From: a virus
IMG/VR virus record: IMGVR_UViG_3300046820_000495
Span: 1 to 64,000 of that record
Length of the DNA: 64,000 nucleotides
Reading direction: 5' to 3' (one strand)
Below, piece after piece: positions 40,626 to 48,308 of this stretch. The notes below the pieces were generated by a model. It was not told the origin of the DNA, did no database searches, and saw only the letters and a program-made list of their open reading frames with translations. The stretch's first letter is position 1, and each line of letters opens with the position of its first letter. The position numbers were made by a program, and so were the translations under genes.

Positions 40626-41324
40626 TTATATTGCTATTTTGACTCTGGTTAGCCTAGTCTCCTGGGCACCATCCCTATCTTGTCCGTGTGCTTTAACAAC
40701 ACCAACAATTGGGAATTGCTCAGGGGCATCGGGCCACATATCAACAGTCTTACTACTGGTCCAAAAATACAAGTTGACACCATCTGTAGCACGAATAACA
40801 CTACCAGCAAACACTCTGCCTTCAAACTTGTTGATTACAGTAACGTCAAGCCTAATGTGTTGACCCACGGAACCCTGATGTATACTGGTGCCAACAATCT
40901 TGTTCATTACTTCTTGGTGAGCTTCCTTTTGAATTTCTTTGTGATAACGGGCGCCAAGGCAAGCCATGTATGCCATGCCCATGTTAGCATCAACTTCTTC
41001 TTGTGTGATAAGGTTCATGATCTTTTGATCAAAGTCATTTGACTTACCACCAAGCATGTTAAATGCAAGTCCTTGGAAATGCTCTGCCATCTTGGCACCA
41101 AATTCCCTGTCAACATCAGTAACATTAGGAAAGTTTAGTGTAACCTGAGTCTTAATAAGCTCGCGGTTAGGATGCTGTTTAACATTGCCAGTTTCTTGAT
41201 CCAACTCAGGGAACTTAACATAACGGCCTTCGTTAATGCGATCAGCAAAGGCCACTAAGGCCCAAGCATCAGCAATAGGCAACTTCTGTTCTTTAAGAAA
41301 ACGCTTTTTCTGTGCTTGATCCAT
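40626..41324 (-). CDS. Unknown protein
   Basis: From ATG 41324 (GAGGA upstream) the product has 232 residues (MDQAQKKRFLKEQKLPIADA). It has helical N-terminal and middle parts and a beta-rich C-terminal domain (LDVTVINKFEGRVFAGSVIR, then PIVGVVKAHGQ). It lies just before a terminator. No family recognised; the C-terminal part might be an OB-type fold. Confidence 0.6.
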   Translation of the reverse strand: MDQAQKKRFLKEQKLPIADAWALVAFADRINEGRYVKFPELDQETGNVKQHPNRELIKTQVTLNFPNVTDVDREFGAKMAEHFQGLAFNMLGGKSNDFDQKIMNLITQEEVDANMGMAYMACLGARYHKEIQKEAHQEVMNKIVGTSIHQGSVGQHIRLDVTVINKFEGRVFAGSVIRATDGVNLYFWTSSKTVDMWPDAPEQFPIVGVVKAHGQDRDGAQETRLTRVKIAI

Positions 41325-41331
41325 AGTGTCC

Positions 41332-41526
41332 TCAAAAGGCAAATGTTCTAACCCAATCAAAGCGAGTACTGGCAGGCACCCACTTAAATTGTTCCTTCTT
41401 GCGTTCGGGCTTTTCAAAGTCCATGCACACCATTACCCAGCCACGCTCTGTGGAGAACGCAACTGTGTCAGCAACACGAACGACTTGAACTAACCTATCC
41501 CTCATCCTTGCTACAGTAACGGTCAT
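41332..41526 (-). CDS. Unknown small protein
   Basis: The 64-residue protein (MTVTVARMRDRLVQVVRVAD) has AGGAGG seven bases before the ATG and a beta-rich sequence. It is third in an early unit read from the promoter at 42155. No family recognised. Confidence 0.6.
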   Translation of the reverse strand: MTVTVARMRDRLVQVVRVADTVAFSTERGWVMVCMDFEKPERKKEQFKWVPASTRFDWVRTFAF

Positions 41527-41535
41527 AATGACCTC

Positions 41536-41925
41536 CTATGCTAACTTTTCATATTCCAAACTAACACCCTCTGAGTAGTAGCCGTTTGACTCACCTAACC
41601 AGCGAATGTCAACCCAACCTTTAAAGGTTGCAAATTTGTAAAAGGTCCAGGTGTATGACTCACTGCCTTCAAAGCCATCCACTTCACCGCCAACTGCTTC
41701 TTCTGCTACCAAGATAGGAGTGCCTACCAAGTCTTGCAAGTCGCCAACAATGTCGTTTACTTCTACAGATTCACAACAATCTTGGAAGTGCATAAATGTA
41801 AAAGTTTCTTTGTCGGTTGCAAAGACAATTTCACGTGAGCCTACTTCACCAGTAACACTGGTAAAGACTTTGCCAATCATGTCTTTCAATCCAACTGTCA
41901 TGTTCAATGTTTTTTCGTAAGTCAT
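41536..41925 (-). CDS. Conserved phage protein, DUF7448-like
   Basis: From ATG 41925 (AAAGGAA upstream) the product has 129 residues. Its MIGKVFTSVTGEVGSREIVF then HFQDCCESVEVNDIVGDLQD and PILVAEEA pattern recalls a widespread small phage protein family (DUF7448) with a conserved QDCCESV motif. The paired Cys may bind metal. Function unknown. Confidence 0.68.
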   Translation of the reverse strand: MTYEKTLNMTVGLKDMIGKVFTSVTGEVGSREIVFATDKETFTFMHFQDCCESVEVNDIVGDLQDLVGTPILVAEEAVGGEVDGFEGSESYTWTFYKFATFKGWVDIRWLGESNGYYSEGVSLEYEKLA

Positions 41926-41940
41926 TTTTATTCCTTTCAT

Positions 41941-42150
41941 TTATAATAGGAGGGAACCATGTGGATCTCATTCTGCTGGGTTTGCGAAGCCCAGTCACCA
42001 CGGTCATTACTGCCAGATACTTCCGTCAACCATTTGGATCTATTGCTAGTCCTCAGTCTTCATGCGTTGTAAGATTGCGCCAAACGCCTTGGTGCTCCTC
42101 TCTTACGGTCCGCCTAACGGATCTGGTAACCCTTTTATTTCTTGCTATGT
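41941..42150 (-). other. Long structured 5' leader without a convincing gene
   Basis: About 210 bases lie between the promoter at 42155 and the start of the next gene at 41925. The RNA would contain a CTGGG/CCCAG hairpin with a nine-base loop and a shorter CCG/CGG hairpin near its start. Short frames beginning at ATG or GTG run out of frame into the next gene and lack good ribosome-binding sites. A small RNA or regulatory leader is possible. Confidence 0.35.
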
Positions 42151-42154
42151 ATCT

Positions 42155-42183
42155 ATTATAGTACTTCTAGGGCCACTTGTCAA
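42155..42183 (-). promoter_or_regulatory. Sigma70 promoter of the 41925-40626 unit
   Basis: TTGACA, 17 bases, TATAAT on the minus strand, followed by AGATACATAGCAAG, which also occurs in similar form after the promoter at 31171. Confidence 0.83.
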
Positions 42184-42217
42184 CCATTTTGTTGTTGTAT
42201 TTTTACAACAACTTTGC

Positions 42218-42502
42218 TTACTTTTTAGGCAGATCTTTTGCTAGCTCAAACCACCGTGTAGCTTGTTTATAGTTAAAATTTGGGTGCCTAAACATATAAT
42301 CCCGTTTGCGCTCTGCTATCTCTAAAGCATCTAGCATACGCATTTTATCATTAAATGGCAATGACATTAACACTTTATTCATATCTGTAATGTCTAACAT
42401 ATACTCCACCCATTTTTCTGTGGCTTTTATTTTGTAGAAACTTACTTGTCCTTTTTTATTATTGGCGCTTGTATATTTGCTTATAAAGTTTTTAGCTTGC
42501 AT
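42218..42502 (-). CDS. Unknown early protein
   Basis: The 94-residue protein (MQAKNFISKYTSANNKKGQV) is basic and mostly helical after residue 35. AAAGGAG precedes the ATG, and a consensus sigma70 promoter precedes that. Family not recognised. Confidence 0.64.
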   Translation of the reverse strand: MQAKNFISKYTSANNKKGQVSFYKIKATEKWVEYMLDITDMNKVLMSLPFNDKMRMLDALEIAERKRDYMFRHPNFNYKQATRWFELAKDLPKK

Positions 42503-42522
42503 ACGTTCTCCTTTAATTAAAC

Positions 42523-42551
42523 ATTATAACAGAGATTGGACCGCTTGTCAA
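42523..42551 (-). promoter_or_regulatory. Sigma70 promoter
   Basis: TTGACA, 17 bases, TATAAT on the minus strand, with a 20-base stretch including AAAGGAG before the ATG at 42502. Confidence 0.85.
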
Positions 42552-42607
42552 GTATGCTGTGTTGCAAAAATACAACACCGGTGGATTAGCAGAACGTTAT
42601 AGTAGCA

Positions 42608-42615
42608 CATAAATA
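42608..42615 (+). promoter_or_regulatory. Late-type promoter box CATAAATA, predicted leaderless
   Basis: CATAAATA on the plus strand followed by five bases and the ATG at 42621. With T4 spacing the transcript starts at the A of the ATG. There is no Shine-Dalgarno sequence before the ATG. Confidence 0.6.
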
Positions 42616-42620
42616 TCAAT

Positions 42621-43439
42621 ATGAGCAACCACTTTAATACACAAATTGGCTTTGGAACTTCAGGGCTTGGAGATAGTTTAGAACCAGAAAAATGGAAAAG
42701 ACATTTAGCGGCTATGCAACATGCTATCGAAGTAGGATACAAAGTTTTTGATACTGCTGAAATGTATGGTGACGGCAAGACAGAGCTACTGCTTGGACAA
42801 GCCTTAAAGGCAACAGGCAAAAGAGATAGCTTACATATTGTTTCTAAAGTTCTGCCAAAGAATGCTACTACAGTAGACGACGTTATAAAAGCTTGCCAAG
42901 CAAGTATTCGTAGAATGGGGTGTGACTATATTGATACATACCTGCTTCATTGGCGCGAAGGTCCTATGTCGATTAATCCAGCCATTGAAGCCATGCTAGA
43001 GCTGAAACAAAAAGGTCTTATTAAAAGTTATGGTGTAAGCAATTTTAGAAAGTTTTCTCTTGAAGAGTGGCAGATGATAGAACGTCAATTAGGCGTAGAT
43101 AGTACTATATCTACTCACCAGCTCAGGTATGCTGTAACTTACAGAGAGCACGAAAAAGAAGTTGTTCCGTGGAACAACAATCATAATATCACGACAATGG
43201 CATGGGGTCCGCTAGGCAAAGGTGCAATATTTAAAGACCGACTGTTTGTTGATATTGCACAACGTTACGGGTACCTACCTGCACAACTTGCTATAGCATG
43301 GACTATTAAGAATCCAAACTTTATTTCAATCCCCAAGGCAACAGATCTAAATAGAATCGAAAAGAATCTTGCTTCACAAAAATTAACACTGAACGATGAG
43401 ATACTCAGTGAACTAGAAAAGAAATTTCCAATACAATGA
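42621..43439 (+). CDS. Aldo/keto reductase
   Basis: The 272-residue protein has the complete catalytic tetrad of the family: Asp44 and Tyr49 in FDTAEMYGDG, Lys76 in IVSKVL and His110 in YLLHW. It keeps the GVSNF strand and the C-terminal NADPH-binding SIPKATDLNRI region. It should reduce an aldehyde or ketone with NADPH. It heads a plus-strand unit with an oxygenase-like gene and a radical-SAM gene, so the carbonyl may arise from those reactions. Confidence 0.9.
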   Translation: MSNHFNTQIGFGTSGLGDSLEPEKWKRHLAAMQHAIEVGYKVFDTAEMYGDGKTELLLGQALKATGKRDSLHIVSKVLPKNATTVDDVIKACQASIRRMGCDYIDTYLLHWREGPMSINPAIEAMLELKQKGLIKSYGVSNFRKFSLEEWQMIERQLGVDSTISTHQLRYAVTYREHEKEVVPWNNNHNITTMAWGPLGKGAIFKDRLFVDIAQRYGYLPAQLAIAWTIKNPNFISIPKATDLNRIEKNLASQKLTLNDEILSELEKKFPIQ

Positions 43440-44098
43440 TAGGTCCAAAAGAACTTGCCCCTTTAACAGATGATCAACTGTTAGGGCTAATAGAATGCTT
43501 TACAAACAATAAGCAAATGCAAAGCTACCCTGGTAGGGCGTTTGCATTAGACTTAGATCCAGCAATGGAAATCGTTAAGCCTATTATAGATAACGAACTT
43601 GGAGAAGGTACATGGGAAAGAGACGGCGGAAACTTCTTCCTTACTAACACAGGGTATCGTGTTCATGCTGATACAGGTAAGCAAGGTCCAGAAAAAGTCT
43701 GGCAGACATTCTTGTTCCCATTGGCAATGACATTCAAAGAAGACACTACACCGCGTCTAGACAAGAATAAGTTTATTGTGCTTAACCAAACGTGGGATGG
43801 TAATGCGGCCTTCTTCTTACGTGGGAGTGATGACGAACCAAACGAATACAACATTGTAGTCAAAGACTATGCGGCAGTTGGCAACATCGAACATCATACT
43901 ATGGATGGATGGTTACTAGAAAACTGCCCTCACTTAAATCCAAGCAACTTCTATGGTTTAACAGTTGACAAGATGTTTACTTGGACTCCAGGAGTACCAA
44001 TTACATTTCCACGTAATCGTTTACATGTAAACACACCTTTCCCAAGGTATGGAATTGCTACCAAGCTTGGCTTGAGTGTGTTTATATCGAGAAAATAA
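43436..44098 (+). CDS. Probable 2OG-Fe(II) oxygenase
   Basis: The 220-residue protein overlaps the reductase gene by four bases. It has GYRVHADTGKQG (HxD) and, about 140 residues on, FPRNRLHVNTPFPRYGIATK, giving the third His and a basic residue for 2-oxoglutarate. The order fits the double-stranded beta-helix oxygenases. Overall similarity is low, so the call is moderate. Confidence 0.65.
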   Translation: MIGPKELAPLTDDQLLGLIECFTNNKQMQSYPGRAFALDLDPAMEIVKPIIDNELGEGTWERDGGNFFLTNTGYRVHADTGKQGPEKVWQTFLFPLAMTFKEDTTPRLDKNKFIVLNQTWDGNAAFFLRGSDDEPNEYNIVVKDYAAVGNIEHHTMDGWLLENCPHLNPSNFYGLTVDKMFTWTPGVPITFPRNRLHVNTPFPRYGIATKLGLSVFISRK

Positions 44099-45069
44099 TG
44101 TCTAAAATAATTGAAATAAAAAGAAATTACGATGTACTGTATGTATATTGGACACTAACGGATTTTTGCAACTTTAGATGTAACTATTGTCCAAGTAGCT
44201 TACATGCCGGAGACTACAAGAATGGTAGAAAGCCAGGCTACCCATCAAATGACGAGATACGAACTTTTCTTGATAAGCTAATAAATGTTCACGCCAAGGA
44301 TAGAGTATTGCTTGTTTCGATTGGTGGGGGTGAACCTACTCTACATCCAATGTATGAAGAAATAGTAGACACAATTTATCCACATGGTATAGTTGAAACC
44401 ATTACAAATGGTTCGCGAGATTTCAAGTGGTGGCAAGGACTCAATCACCTGCCAGATAAACTTACTATTAGCCTACATGCTGAATGGACTAAAATGGATC
44501 GTGTCAATGAGTTAGGCGAATTCCTACTAGACAATAAAGTACAGGTTGCGTACAATATGATGTGCGACCCAGGAAACTGGAATCGTGTACAAGAACTGTA
44601 CAATCAAATGTCTCCGCGACTACGGCCATATGTTGCTGGTAAAATTATAACAGACCATGATGACGGCCCCGACAATGGCAAACCATGGGACTATACCCCC
44701 GAGCAAATGGAATACATTAAAAGCATCTATGCAACAGGTGAACGGCCTGCAAGAAGAAAAATATACGAAGGTGTGAACATTACGCCTGTGATATACTACG
44801 AAGATGGTTCAACGTCAAAGATGGAAAATCCGTTTGAAGTAGTCAATAACTGGCAGCATAGTTTTACAGGATGGGAATGTAGTGCTGGTAGAAACGGAAT
44901 AGCCATTGACTTTGATGGCTATGCTTACGCTGGCAATTGCAGGACACAAAAGCTTGGAAGAATTGATAAGTTTGATTTATTGTCTGAACCAATTATCTGC
45001 CCCAACAAGTGGTGTAAGACAGCCGCAGATATTCAGACCAATAAGCGTTACATAGAACCAGGGTCTTGA
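44098..45069 (+). CDS. Radical SAM enzyme with C-terminal cysteines
   Basis: The 323-residue protein has the CxxxCxxC cluster motif in DFCNFRCNYCPSS (Cys24, 28, 31), a VSIGGGEPTLHP motif that binds SAM, and a C-terminal region with several Cys (WECSAGRNGIAIDFDGYAYA, then GNCRTQ, CPNKWC) like a SPASM-type auxiliary cluster. SPASM enzymes often modify peptides. It overlaps the reductase-side gene by one base. Its end overlaps the QueC-like gene by 22 bases. Confidence 0.88.
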   Translation: MSKIIEIKRNYDVLYVYWTLTDFCNFRCNYCPSSLHAGDYKNGRKPGYPSNDEIRTFLDKLINVHAKDRVLLVSIGGGEPTLHPMYEEIVDTIYPHGIVETITNGSRDFKWWQGLNHLPDKLTISLHAEWTKMDRVNELGEFLLDNKVQVAYNMMCDPGNWNRVQELYNQMSPRLRPYVAGKIITDHDDGPDNGKPWDYTPEQMEYIKSIYATGERPARRKIYEGVNITPVIYYEDGSTSKMENPFEVVNNWQHSFTGWECSAGRNGIAIDFDGYAYAGNCRTQKLGRIDKFDLLSEPIICPNKWCKTAADIQTNKRYIEPGS

Positions 45070-45677
45070 AATCCTAGCTCATTGAACGCCCATGCACGTT
45101 CTGTGCAGTTATAACACTCGCCACATCGACCTTCTGTTTGTGCTGTACAACTATGAGTAAGTTCTATTAGAGGCCATATATCAAAGACATTGAACAAGTC
45201 TAATGTGTGCCTTTTGTCAACTAGTGCAAAAGGAATAGTTGTCCCGGGCAAATTGACCTTGTCCGGTCTTGCTGGATATTCTCCTGGCATTTGAACAGGA
45301 GGGTGTGCCTGACTACCGTAAAAGCAATGTTCAATGTTGTATGTTGCTCTTGCTTCTCTTTCACCACTACGTCCTTGCTGACTATGATGTAGTGTTGGGT
45401 CTCCTACTTGTATAGGAGCTGGCAATTCTATGCCAAGTATTTCGTTAACTTTATCAACGATTGGCTTGACATAGTTCCAAGCACCATCGGGCCTAGCAAC
45501 TGTAAACGGAATCAACTCGTGGTCGCTGCCTGACATTTTCTTTTCTAGTGCCAAGATATAAAGTAGTATAGCACTATCTGCTCCACCACTAAGCATTACC
45601 CCGATGCGTTTTTTATCTGTTGGCAATGCTATTTCAACTTGCCGCTTGTTGCCTTCTGGCCCAACTATTACAATCAT
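45048..45677 (-). CDS. QueC-like PP-loop enzyme
   Basis: The 209-residue protein has SGGADS (30-35) and a C-terminal zinc site of four cysteines (177, 185, 188, 191; TEGRCGECYNCTERAWAF) followed by Arg, the QueC layout. QueC turns carboxy-deazaguanine into preQ0 using ATP and ammonia. The partner QueD-like gene lies 24 kb away. A different amide- or nitrile-forming role is possible because the middle of the protein is unlike typical QueC. It adjoins an oxygenase gene. Confidence 0.78.
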   Translation of the reverse strand: MIVIVGPEGNKRQVEIALPTDKKRIGVMLSGGADSAILLYILALEKKMSGSDHELIPFTVARPDGAWNYVKPIVDKVNEILGIELPAPIQVGDPTLHHSQQGRSGEREARATYNIEHCFYGSQAHPPVQMPGEYPARPDKVNLPGTTIPFALVDKRHTLDLFNVFDIWPLIELTHSCTAQTEGRCGECYNCTERAWAFNELGFQDPGSM

Positions 45678-46538
45678 TTAGTGCCTGTGCTGTAGGTTCT
45701 TTAATACCTTATCAACGTTGGCCAATGTCATTGGCACATTTAAGATTAAATGCCAACTATCGTCTACCCAAGATATTGTTCTGTGTGTCATACGAGTATT
45801 AACATAATACACACGGCCTACTTCAATATTGGCTTTGCGATCATCCATTAACCAATCGTAATCAAAAGGACCACAGTTCTTTAAAAAGCACACAAGTCTA
45901 AAGCAAGGACGCGGCATGCCGGGATGGTCGCGATGCGGGACAAAGTAGCCACCTGTACCCGAGTTAACAATAAAAGACCTGCCCAGTGGTTGCCACTCGT
46001 CTAAAAATCCTTTAAGACTTTTCTTGCTCGGGTCGCCTGTCTTATCACAATCATTATATAAATCAGTTGGTACACAGAACTCTGCTTCGCGAACAGGCCT
46101 GCCAAGTTTTTTAGTTGCTTCCGGTAAGCTAGGTGGGCTTTGATGATTCCAACCTGGAATAGTTGTTAGTGATAAACTTTTTCTGTTGTTTGGACGATCA
46201 GTTCTTGGAAGATAGTCTACCCAGTCCTTGCTGTACTTTTCATTGATAACTTCTTCTATTTTCCAGTGGTCAAGTCTAATATCCAATGGTTCAAAATTAC
46301 CAATGGTAGAAAGTGCAAGTTCTGATGCCATAATGTCATTGCTTACAAAATCCATGCCTGCTCTTGTTCCGCTGGCTCCTACACCAATTACTGCATCTGG
46401 ATTGCCACTGAGATTTTCTACAGGCTTGCTTTCTTCTGCCTTGACTTCTGGCTTCTTCTTAGTAAGAGGTGTTTTAATTTTCTTTGGTTCCGGCGTTTTT
46501 TCTACTGCCGGTGATTTGATATCAAATAAAGTTCCCAT
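45678..46538 (-). CDS. 2OG-Fe(II) oxygenase with N-terminal disordered tail (3)
   Basis: The 286-residue protein starts with a Lys/Pro/Glu-rich tail (residues 15-45). The C-terminal domain carries VPHRDHPG (HxD), then RVYYVNTRMTHRTISW with the third His and Arg. This matches the beta-hydroxylase-like oxygenases elsewhere in the window. The basic tail may contact nucleic acid or another protein. It abuts the QueC-like gene. Confidence 0.75.
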   Translation of the reverse strand: MGTLFDIKSPAVEKTPEPKKIKTPLTKKKPEVKAEESKPVENLSGNPDAVIGVGASGTRAGMDFVSNDIMASELALSTIGNFEPLDIRLDHWKIEEVINEKYSKDWVDYLPRTDRPNNRKSLSLTTIPGWNHQSPPSLPEATKKLGRPVREAEFCVPTDLYNDCDKTGDPSKKSLKGFLDEWQPLGRSFIVNSGTGGYFVPHRDHPGMPRPCFRLVCFLKNCGPFDYDWLMDDRKANIEVGRVYYVNTRMTHRTISWVDDSWHLILNVPMTLANVDKVLKNLQHRH

Positions 46539-46593
46539 GTTTTACCTTGTAATGTTCAAGATAGTTATCAGGGCTAGGACTGTACTGTGTAGC

Positions 46594-47052
46594 CTATTTT
46601 ACTGTGGGTTTATCTAGTCTATAGTGTTTCATTCTATAGCATCTGCTGAGTGTGATATTGTAGTTTGTCAATTGTTCGCGCCACAAAAAGAATTGAGGAC
46701 CGTGTGTCATATTCTCATTGGTTAACCATTCCCATTGGTGAACCATTTCATGTGCCATGGTGTTGATGAATAATCGTTTGCTGAGAAAACTCTTATTGAT
46801 CTTCATCTTAACTCGAGTAGTATCTCCTTCAACTCCTTGGCACTCTCCCCAAAATGCCTTAGTGTACACCAACCTAAAACTTGGCATTTTAAGTTCATTG
46901 TTAAAAACATTGCGGTTGATGTTTCTAAATGCTTCCCTGCAATCTGCTATTGTGGGCCTAAACTTAGCATCATGTTCGTCAAACGATTGAACCATTCTAA
47001 ACAGTTTAGTCCTACTAATGTCCTTCTTATTGGCCATTGTATTAAGTTCCAT
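46594..47052 (-). CDS. SprT-like zinc metallopeptidase
   Basis: The 152-residue protein has MAHEMVHQWEW, the HExxH zinc motif, with a C-terminal HGPQFFLWREQL region supplying the third ligand, as in SprT/Spartan. Such proteins cleave DNA-protein crosslinks. ATG 47052 or the ATG five codons later may be used. A TATAAATA box lies 23 bases before the first ATG. Confidence 0.8.
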   Translation of the reverse strand: MELNTMANKKDISRTKLFRMVQSFDEHDAKFRPTIADCREAFRNINRNVFNNELKMPSFRLVYTKAFWGECQGVEGDTTRVKMKINKSFLSKRLFINTMAHEMVHQWEWLTNENMTHGPQFFLWREQLTNYNITLSRCYRMKHYRLDKPTVK

Positions 47053-47074
47053 GTAATGCTCTTAGCGAGTAAGT

Positions 47075-47082
47075 TATTTATA
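47075..47082 (-). promoter_or_regulatory. Late promoter box TATAAATA
   Basis: A perfect match to the T4 late consensus TATAAATA on the minus strand, about 23 bases before the SprT-like ATG. The 80-base gap to the next gene holds nothing else. Confidence 0.65.
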
Positions 47083-47132
47083 ACATACTATGAAAACTTA
47101 AACTATCGTTTAGATGTGCCAAAAGTACCTAC

Positions 47133-48308
47133 TTAATACTCCAAGAAGTTAATACCTTCGATGACATCGCCATCAAATAACATATCCATAGGATGTTTTT
47201 TGTTTGCAAATTTATTTGATGTCCAACTATTCTTTTTCTCGTTGAAATCCCACCAGCAACTAAAGCCTAGCATAATATGAATGCGCGGCGGCGCAGTTCT
47301 AGATAGCGCATAGGCACGGTGGCTTGTGTTGGTGTCCCAACTATATCCGTATCCTGCTTCTAAATGCTTTGGTTCAAATCCCTCTTGCTCAAGAACATAA
47401 TCAGGATGTGTAACAATTGGAATATTGATACGTAGGTTGCATGTCATAGCTTCGTCTTTATGCCATGTTACGCCAGCATATCTGTCTTGGCCCACTGGGC
47501 CTTCGTGTTCAGAATAAATGATACGAATAGCAGTTCTAACCATGGTCCGCTTAAAACTGTTTAGGAAAGTTCCCAATGACTTATATTGACTTGCAGGTGT
47601 TCTATAAACAAGCCCCATTGTATCAAAGTGACTATTCTTTTTATTCAATGGCATTGAATCGACGCTATGGTTTGAGTAAGGGTTTGATACACCTACTGTT
47701 CCGGGTCTATGATTACCTTGTGTGTGCTCGTGTATGTTTGCAGTATCGCCGTCTAGGTGTTTAGGATTATAAGTTAAACCAAGACCGCCGTAGCTCAAAT
47801 CCTTTCTAACTCTATTAGCATCAGGAAGCCTATAATTCCACTCACCAAACTCTTTTAAAGCTTCTAGGGTGTCTGTTGTTAGTTGTTGAACATCAATGGA
47901 CTTAGGAAGTTCAAATTTGATTAAAGGTGCATAATTTCTTTTTGGAGGGACGCTACAAACGGGCTCTGAAATTTTAAAAGGAGCAATCAGATCTAGATAC
48001 CTGGCTGTTATCATGGAATCTGGGATGGCATCTAAATCGTCAACAATAATATTCTTTCTCTTGTCGTTGTTTTTAAATTGTGCCATTTTCTTAACAGCGT
48101 ATTCGTCAATTGTAACTTTCTTAAGAACTTCTTCTTTTTCTCGTTCCATTCTTTGAAAATTAGCAATATCTCGAAGACGCTTTTCTTCAGCACGTTCTTC
48201 TTCTAGTTTCTTAGACATTGCAAGAACAGCTTCGGCAGCTCTATTTGCACGTTCTTGAGCTGATTCAACTGCCGCTACTTCTGCTTCAACTTTATCAAAA
48301 ATGTTCAT
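47133..48308 (-). CDS. 2OG-Fe(II) oxygenase with N-terminal coiled coil (4)
   Basis: The 391-residue protein has about 80 residues of Glu/Ala/Arg-rich coiled coil, then a C-terminal oxygenase domain with GVTWHKDEAM (HxD), WDTNTSHRAYALS (third His) and PPRIHIMLGF (Arg). The coiled coil suggests oligomerisation or docking to a target. It overlaps the next oxygenase gene upstream by four bases. Confidence 0.78.
   Translation of the reverse strand: MNIFDKVEAEVAAVESAQERANRAAEAVLAMSKKLEEERAEEKRLRDIANFQRMEREKEEVLKKVTIDEYAVKKMAQFKNNDKRKNIIVDDLDAIPDSMITARYLDLIAPFKISEPVCSVPPKRNYAPLIKFELPKSIDVQQLTTDTLEALKEFGEWNYRLPDANRVRKDLSYGGLGLTYNPKHLDGDTANIHEHTQGNHRPGTVGVSNPYSNHSVDSMPLNKKNSHFDTMGLVYRTPASQYKSLGTFLNSFKRTMVRTAIRIIYSEHEGPVGQDRYAGVTWHKDEAMTCNLRINIPIVTHPDYVLEQEGFEPKHLEAGYGYSWDTNTSHRAYALSRTAPPRIHIMLGFSCWWDFNEKKNSWTSNKFANKKHPMDMLFDGDVIEGINFLEY

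Noticed and set aside
44098-45069. QueE (7-carboxy-7-deazaguanine synthase)
   Set aside because: It is longer than QueE and has a SPASM-like Cys-rich C-terminus instead.
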